A DNA stretch of 64,000 bases from Henricia sp. BOLD:AAB3569 (taxonomy: Eukaryota > Echinodermata > Asteroidea > Spinulosida > Echinasteridae): the NCBI GenBank assembly GCA_037783545.1, contig JBBELK010000329.1, positions 5,160,501 to 5,224,500 of the forward strand, read 5' to 3'. The position numbers and the translations under genes were made by a program. Shown here one piece after another: positions 51,801 through 60,800 of the stretch. How positions within the stretch are numbered: the first letter of the stretch is position 1; every line of letters begins with the position of its first letter. Below the pieces are notes generated by a model that made no database searches, had not been told where the DNA came from, and worked only from the letters and a program-made list of their open reading frames with translations.

Positions 51801-54800
51801 AACCAACTGACTAACCACGGACGTTCTCACAGGATGATGATTGACCAGTGATTAACTCGTCATGAATCAAACTAAGAAATAAACATAAGTTTGGTTTTTA
51901 CAGTTTCATAAAGAACAACTTCTAAGCTGTAAATTGACACAATCAACAGTCTTGTTGCTTTATGCCTTTCTACGGTATTGAATCTGTATGTCACACCTGC
52001 CCGTGCACCACATAGCAACAAAAAATAAGTCTGGTCAAGTAGATACTAAGTATACATGTAAAAGGAAGTACATCAGCAGACCAGTTCGCTATTCATGCGA
52101 AACATGCAAAAGGCTAATTATGAAAAATTACCAAAAAGGATACTGACCTGCAATGAACCAGCACAGGGAACCGTCCGATATCACTCTGGTAGTCGTGGGC
52201 CAAGCCGATAATCTTAACCAACGATGCAGCGCCCTCTGGAGTCCCGACCTCGGGCCAATCGTGGAAATGGTACTGCCGGATTAGTTTGGTGCCAGCTCCC
52301 TGGAAAGAGATAATAGAGTTAATATACTATGCAAAGAAATGGTGACGGACTTGCAAAGTTGGTATACTGTATGGTATTTCCAGTACACACATTGGTAAAT
52401 TACAAAGAATTCAAAATATTGCAGCTCGACTTGTAACCGGATCACCACGTACATGTCACATTATGCCAGTTCTTCAATCCCTTCATTGGTTACCGGTTGT
52501 CTATCGTATTCAGTTTAAAATCTTGATTTTAACATTTAAATGTTTATGCGGAACAGCTCCAGGGTATCTTTGTGACCAGGGCCCTATTGCATAAAACTTT
52601 AGGAATATTCCTAAGTAGGATTTAGGAACATTTATCATTCCTAAATCCAAATTGTTCCTAACTTTAGGAACATTCCTAAAGTTCTATTTCATAAAGCAAT
52701 TTAGGTAAAAAATTGTTCCTATCTTGGTTGAAATTGTTCCTAACTTTAGGACTGATCATAATCAGACCTAAAGTTAGGTATCACATGACAATTTGGCGGG
52801 AAAATTAAACACTGCTTCAGTTTGCTTGCTTGTCAACTGTGTACATGTCAATTTTGCTATGTTTATAGCTCTAGGCCTACTTGATAGGGAAAATAGGCGC
52901 GCTAGACGGAGAGAAAGAGTGTTCAAACTCGGTCATACAATGTGTAGTCTGTATAGTTTATGCATTGTTCCTAACTTAGAATTGTTCCGAACTTAGGATA
53001 ATTAATAATGCCTAAGTTAGGAATATTCCCAATTAATTGTTCCTAAGCGACGTAGGAACAATTAATTAGGAATGTTCCTAAATAGTTTTATGAAATAGGC
53101 CCCAGGTGTCTGTTGTTCGTCAAAACAGATATAGTCTTCGTTCAATGAATAGTGTGTTACTGACTCCGGGGAATGTTAAATGTAAAGTTTCATTAGGCGA
53201 TTGTGCTTTTCAGACCGCTGCCCCTAAACTATGGTCCAAACTTCCAGGTCACATTAGAAATCTTAGGAGTCCTGAGAAGTTCAAAACCGAAGTTAAAAGG
53301 TATCTTTTTAAACTTGCCTTTGATTAATGATTTTTAATCTTAATTAAGTAACGATGATGTAATTAGTTTTGTTTAAAATGTGCAGCGCACATGAACATAT
53401 TTATATAGAATGCGCGCTATATAAATGTAATTAATATTATTATTATTATTAAAGTTAGGTTGACTTGGGGCAAACTTGGGGTTGACTCGGAGGGGACCCA
53501 GGGGGGACTCAGGGCGGACTCGGGACTGACACGGGACACACTCGCAACGCACTCGTGACACCGAGGTATAACTAATACCTTAGTAGTTGATACTTCCAAG
53601 TCGCGGATTGTGTACTCATCTGTGCTTTCCTTTTCTTCTTTCAACGATACCGTCAAGAAAGCATGGTTGACTGTCTCATCAGAATTAGGCCAGTACTTGG
53701 AACAAACGGTCTGAACAAAATTAACAAACCAATAAAATAGTCAAAAATACCTAACAGAGTTAATACATTCACACAGAGTAGAAAGGTATTTTCCTCGCCT
53801 GCCACCTCTGTAGCCCTGGTTCGAACCCCATCCGGGTTAATATGTGGATTAGGTTCCCCAATACAGAATTGTGTAGGGGTTTCCCCCTATACAGAATTGT
53901 GTAGGGGTTTTCCCCAATATAGAATTGTGTAGGGGTTTTCCCCCTATACAGAATTGTGTAGGGGTTTTCCCCTATATAAAATTGTGTAGGGGTTTTCCCA
54001 TATACAGAGTTGTGTGGGGGTTTCCCCTATACAGAATGCATAGTTCCGACCTGTCAATCAACCGAACCCGCCGACCAATCACAACAGAGCTAGCAGACAT
54101 CACCCACATAGGTCAAAGTGCACTGTACGCTCACAACATCACGCGATGTTGTACAGTGTTGTATGCGATGATCCGGGTGAAAATTTGGTTTCAAGGCCGG
54201 TCGTTTCATTGTTCAAAGGTACGAAAGCACGCATGTCATGATATGACATCCCTGTATTACTGGCCCTTTACTCACTGTGTTCTAAGATAACTGTCGACCC
54301 TGAAACATGAATACCATCGAGTTTTCTCCAATGAATCTGTGCTTTCCGTTGAAAGTCCCATTGCTTTGTGCGTTGTGTGACGACATTTTGACGATAGCGT
54401 GTGAGCCATAGCAACAATATCCAAGGGGGCGGGGCTAACTAGGCAAACTCGGAACTATGCATTGTGTAGAGGTTTTCCTCCCATCTCTAAAACTGAGCAT
54501 TTCTTCATCGTCTTCTCTTCACAGGTTTCTTCAGACTTACGAGCTACAGTGCCTCAGGCAATTTTGAAGAATCCTTGGTTTCAATACCAGAAATAATGAA
54601 TGATAAAAAGTAGAGAGCCCCTACCTGCCCCCTTTCCTCGCACTCGGTCAACATGACGACGGTCGAGCACTGATTCTCCCAAATAAGGCGCCAGAAATCC
54701 CCCATGGTGTTCGGTAGAGGGCCTTGGGCTGCAATGTAGGCCTTCTTGTGTTCGTAGCCCTACACGTAAAAACGAGAAATAAAATTAATGGTGGATTCTT

Positions 54801-57800
54801 GTAAAGCGCACTAGGGCTGTATCAATTCAAATAATTAAATATTTGAATATTCTAACCAAATGTTCAATCAAATATCGAATATTCGTTTAGCCTGATTTAG
54901 TAGGTGTAAATTCCCAAACTGGCGTACATGTATACCGTCGAGTAAATTTTAATGCAGTACGATCAATCTAGAAATGCATGCACTGTTAGAGCAACTTAAC
55001 CACTTCGCGATGGGGAACTTTTGTCTAGTCAACTCAAGTAGTCAAATTTGGGGCCATTGCAAATGACATAATGGGCCTTTAAGCACTGCAAATACCACTT
55101 AAAATGCTTACATCAATAAAGGAAGCATTGATGTAGTTGGAGTGTTCTTGGCCTGTCAGTCTTTCAAGTTTGACGCGGTTCTTGTCGTCTAGAAGAAAAA
55201 AAGAAAAGCAAAAAACAGAGAAAAGCTTTATAAGGGTCCCTGAAATATGATTTGATGAGATAAATTTGCCAAAAAGATGCACACTGCGTGCGAATTCCAA
55301 AAGTATGTGACGTCTGTCTAAACTTCTAGTTGAGCATTTTGATATAGCTCAGCTGCTAGAGCGTCTGCCCGGTGAGTCAGAGGTCTCGGGTTCGAATCTC
55401 GATAAGGCCCTTACGATTTTTCTCCCATCCCAAGTTTGGTTGTTTCATTTCAATGGTGATCACGCATCATTTTGGGAGACTTCAACATAGTTCTTATTTT
55501 TTTGGCCTAAGTACTGACAACATACCCCATTAAATAAAAAAAACTTACATGGAATGACCTGTCGGAGTCGATTCTTCTGTTTATTGGCTTCGATGTTCCC
55601 CGTTTTCTGGTCGGTGTCCTCTACTGGTAGACTGGCAACAGTCTGAATAAAAAGACAGATTACATGATTGGAAAACTGTTACAAACAGCATTATCTCCAT
55701 GTGTGATTGAGGATGTGTATGATAAAAACCAACTTGTGTATAAGTCAGCTCAGTACCTCATCTACATTCCGAGAAAATGAAAAACTGTGTCCATGCTTTT
55801 AAAGGATTTGCTCTAACCTAACAATGTTATAAAATACCTCCCAAAATACTATCCATGGGAAGAAAACGGGAAATTTGCAATCTCCAATTTGGATGTGGAA
55901 GCAAAAAGGGTTGGTGTAATCACTGCACTGCTTTATGGAATGGATAAATTATTTTACAAAACACTGGTGGTTGTTTTGACGATATCCTTAAAAAATTTAC
56001 GGATTGAGAGTGCGAAATTTTAAAATGGTAATGAGAAAAACATGGCAAATAATATGGTATCAAAATCTCAACACCCAAAAATGGGGGATAAAAAAATGTG
56101 ATCTCGACGTGCTTTTTAAGAAATTGTGTGAAGCCATCGTCCTATTTAAGCTGGTTCCCCGGCTATACTGCACGAAAAAGATACCGACTTACCCGGTACT
56201 CGGTCTCGATACCAGTCACGTCACTTTCGGTTTTCTTGGTAATCTTCTGGTAGTACGACTGCAAACCACCGACATCCACTTCGGTGTGACCGTACAAATA
56301 TTCCTCCATTAAGGCCTTGTGGATGAAGATGTATTGCACCTACAAAACGAAAAATATTCTAGATGAACTTACTTTTGTTCTAAAATGATCAGGGAAAAAT
56401 GTTTTTCAGGAATTTGAACATATGCAAACAAGCTTGAACATGTTGGACAATTGGGGTCTGGGAGTAGGGGCTGGGGAGTAGAGGCTGGGGGTAGGCTGGG
56501 GGTAGGTTGGGGCTGGGGAGTAGGGGGCTGGGGAGTAGGGGGCTGGTTGGGGCTGGGGAGTAGGGGGCTGGGGGTAGGTTGGGGCTGGGGGTAGGTTGGG
56601 CCTGGGGAGTAGGGGCAGGGGGTAGGTTGGGGCTGGGGAGCGGGGGTAGGTTGGGGCTGGGGAGCGGGGGCTGGGGGTAGGTTGGGGCTGGGGAGCGGGG
56701 GCTGGGGGTAGGTTGGGGCTGGGGAGCGGGGGCTGGGGGTAGGTTGGGGCTGGGGAGAGGGGGCTTGAGAGTGGGGGCTTGTGAGTGGGGGCTGGGGAGG
56801 GACACATACCAGAGACTGTACAATCAGGTTCCGTTGGCTTCGTAGCTCATAGATGACGTTGTAAATATCCACTCTCTTCTCCTTCTTCATCATGTCCAAC
56901 ATAGTATCAATCAGAATGTAGGTTCCAGTACGACCTACTCCAGCACTACACACACACAAAATACAATGTAAACAAAAAATGCCACAAAACACATTGAATT
57001 AAAAAAAAAGACTTGCAGCTTGATTTGAAAAGACTTTACTCATGACCCAACTTGACAAAATTTGACTTGGTTACAGCCAACAAATGTCAGTAATAAATAG
57101 ACTATTTTCCCCCCAGGACACACAAAATAAGCAAAAGTTTCTACATTTACGACGCTATCTAAATGCTTTGTATGTTTTAATTTTACACCCCCAGTCAGCG
57201 GCTGATTCAGGATCAATAAAATATGAAAATATGATGGAAATTTCAGGCGGTACTCAAAACGTCCAGGCGGAACCCAAATACCGCCCAGAATGTCTATTAT
57301 ATTTTTGCAAAATAATGGGCCTAAATTCAGCAACAATTTCCGGCTATGGTTGCGAAAACTTCCAGAATGTGTGAACATCGGACTTATTTTGCCAAAAACG
57401 GGTTACATTTTAGCTAAACCGATTTCTGAACGTAGCTCCAATGTTTCCCCCTACCTGCAATGTATGACGATGTTTCCGGGTTCGGTGCGGTTACCGGTCA
57501 TGTGACGGATGCGCTTGATGAAGCACAACATGCTGTGCGGGTATTTAGGAATGCCGAAGTCGGGCCATCCCAGGAAGTGGAATTGCATCATGGTCCGCGT
57601 TTCGCTGACTATTGGTTCTTCATCCTCGTTTTCTCCTTCACTTGACTATCAAAAGACGACAAATTTATCATAAGTTTTGAAATGAAAAATGCAAATCATA
57701 TTCTCGCTAAAGAATCAAGGAGGCTGACAGATGTAGTTCATTTATCGGTAAGTAACGTGAATGAACAGCCTCTCGTAGCAATGCTGACTGCACCAGCCTC

Positions 57801-60800
57801 TGTAAGAGCCACTGAGGCAGGGTGCGGCACCCTGAGAACATGTGGCTCCAGAGGTCAGCTCATTCCACAGAGGCTCAATCAGTTCGAAAACCAGAAATCT
57901 GGCTCGGATAAATCACGTGACCTTGATTTTTGTAAAAATGCTCCAAAACGGCCAAATTTGATGGTTTCTTTTCAGGATCTATTTAGTTTATTTCAGAAAG
58001 ACTTTCAAAATCATGTATGGGTCTATTTCGAGCTCAAAATAGCCCAACGAAGCCGGTGTGTCCCTTTAAAGTATAACAGTACTAACTCAATTGAAAAGCA
58101 GTAAAACCAGACAAGAAAAAACTTGTACAATTTTGGTACCTTCTGCACAGTAAATTTCCTGATAAGATAGTCTGCGCAGGTCACGACGTCATCCAAAGTC
58201 ACGATAATATCACCGTACATTATTGCGTCTTCTTCCGGCCAGTACTCGGCACATTTCTCCTGCAAAAACACCCAAAATCAACCAAAAATCAGAAAAAAAA
58301 AGAAAGAAAAAATCGACCCAACTCCTTTCAGCACTTTTCACACTACATAGATCTTGGGATTGACGCAGGCTTCAAAGTGCGTGCCATTTCACACAGAATT
58401 TTTTTTAACCCCAGGTCAACCCTGATATTGGTTTCACCCCGGATTAAACTCAACCCTGCTTCAGACAAGAGTTAAAATGTTTAACCTGCAGAAAAACTTT
58501 CACCCCGGGCTGACAAAATCTCATGTGAAACAAAAAGGGATCAATTCTCCCCGGGTTAGAAGTATGAAAATTTATCTGGCTGTAAATTTTAATTTAATCA
58601 ACAATTTAGCCATCAAAATCATTAAATTTAATCAATAAAGTAAATGATTTGTAATCAAAATGTGAAACAGACTACATACCCTGCCATTCTCAACGCACTT
58701 AGTCAGCATAATCAGAGTAGAGCAGTTTTTCTCCCAGATCATGCGCCAGAAATCAAGCACCGTGTCATCTCGTGGACCTAAAAAAAAAAAAAGAGAATTC
58801 AAAATGGCGGTCACTTTGACTAATTGAGTTACTTTTTTTACGGAGTGGATCCCACTTTGTGAGATTATGAAATTCTTATTTACCTGTACCTAAGCTACAT
58901 AGTTATGCTCATGTTGTACACTGCACTGTGGAATATGCTTTTCTTTTTAAAATAAACACTGACTAAAGTATCTCGGCTGGAATGAGACACAGTTTTTGAG
59001 ATATGTTATGTCGCAAAACATGGCCCAACTTCATGGGCAAAATCATGTTTTGTTAATAATTGTTTTTTTGACTGGATAAAAAAAAAGAAATTAACCGAGT
59101 TTACTGGTGTGAGTGTTTTATGCCAATGGATTTTTTTATTTATTTATTTTTTTAAATAGGTCTAATGAACTTCAAATTGCATGATGCTTACAAGTATCTT
59201 CCACCTAAACAGAGATACATAGGTGGGTGGCGCCATTGGCAGGCAATGGCCAGAGACACATCGGGTAATCACCTTAATCTTCACTCTGGGATCTTTTAAG
59301 TACGTTACACAACACACTGGACCAACAGCTTTACATCCCTTCCGAAGGATGGAGCAATTGTGGTTGAGCGCCTTGCTCAAAGGCACAGGTACCCACAGCC
59401 GGGTATCGAACCCGAAACACCAAGTTTTCACCCGTGTATCGAGTCAACGACCTAAACCACTCGGCCACGGTACCCCACATAATATTCTATTCGTTTGACA
59501 GAAATGCGACATTTGTTACGAGTTAACTAGAAATACGATTTATCTGAGATATGAGTTATTAAAATATCACCGGACATTAAACATTTGTTTGCAGTTGTTT
59601 TGAAAGGAATGTATTTTATTACCCTGTGCGGCTATGAACTTTCTTGGTCCCTCATACCCCTGCAAATTAAAGAAACAAAATGAATTAAAGGTAGAACACA
59701 TGATTGGTAAACCGTTACAAATAGTTTAGTTGTGTTTGGGCGAAGTGGTGCAGGACAAAGTGGTGCAGGGCGAAGTGGTTTTGGGGCAAAGTGAATTTTC
59801 ATCTCATGAGACGAAAAATAATTGTCTTACTTATTCCTCAAAGACTACACCACTTCAGACAAAACCATCTTAGGGGAAGTTTACTACCGTCATCATGTTT
59901 ATATTGTGTATTAAAGTTATGTGTAAATCTGTGAACATTTCTGATTTTCGAGATTCCTAGTAGTGAGCAGAGGCTTTAAATGAATAAAACAAGTTTCTGG
60001 AATTCTGGCGTTTTAGTATATTAGCTCTTAACATTTTGGAGGTGTCTTTGTTGTAATACTGGACGTGAAATGGAGTACGCAACACAGAATTAAAAACATT
60101 TAGTAAATTTGGCGGAGAGCACCGACTTACGTCTACAAAGCAGGCATTGATATAGTCAGATCCCTCTTCGCCTTCAATTGTTGTCATCTTGACTCTGGAC
60201 TGATCAACTGTAAAAGAGGTTGAGAACAAGACCAAAACTGAACACATTGAAAAGGTTACAGTTAAATCTTGTTAATAAAAGGTCCTCGGGACTTTGTTGG
60301 TTACCTTGTTATAACAGGAACCTTGTATTATTAGAAATAAAAACAGTGGAGAACAAGGGATTGGGACCTTGTTATATTAAAGGAGGAGAAAACACTCGCC
60401 AAAGGTTGCTTATTTCTCCAAAATATTGCCAGCATTGCAAATTTTGGTTATTTAAGTTGCGGCCATGACAGGGGGCAGTTTTTTATATTTAAATAATGTG
60501 ACTGCCCCCTGTCATGGCCGCCCGTACAAAGGGCTATTGTATAAACTTTGAGGGCTTGTAACAGTGTTATAGCTGAGTCCATCACAAGTCCTCACAAGCC
60601 TTCACAAATCCCTGGGTCTTAATTTAAGTCACAAGCTATTCAAATGAACTCCAACGAAGGCATTATTTTGTGCGTGTTCATCCTTTGCTTCTTGTTACTG
60701 GACTTGTGAGGGACTTGTGACGGACTTGTGAGGGACTTGTGAGGGACTTGTGACGGACTTGTGACGGACTTGTGACGGACTTGTGACGGACTTGTGATTT

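Noticed and set aside
56369..56992. Proline-rich open frames of 133-207 codons as a separate gene
   Set aside because: They arise from the G/C minisatellite in a phosphatase intron; all three frames are open because the repeat lacks stop triplets. Kept only as a possible retained intron.
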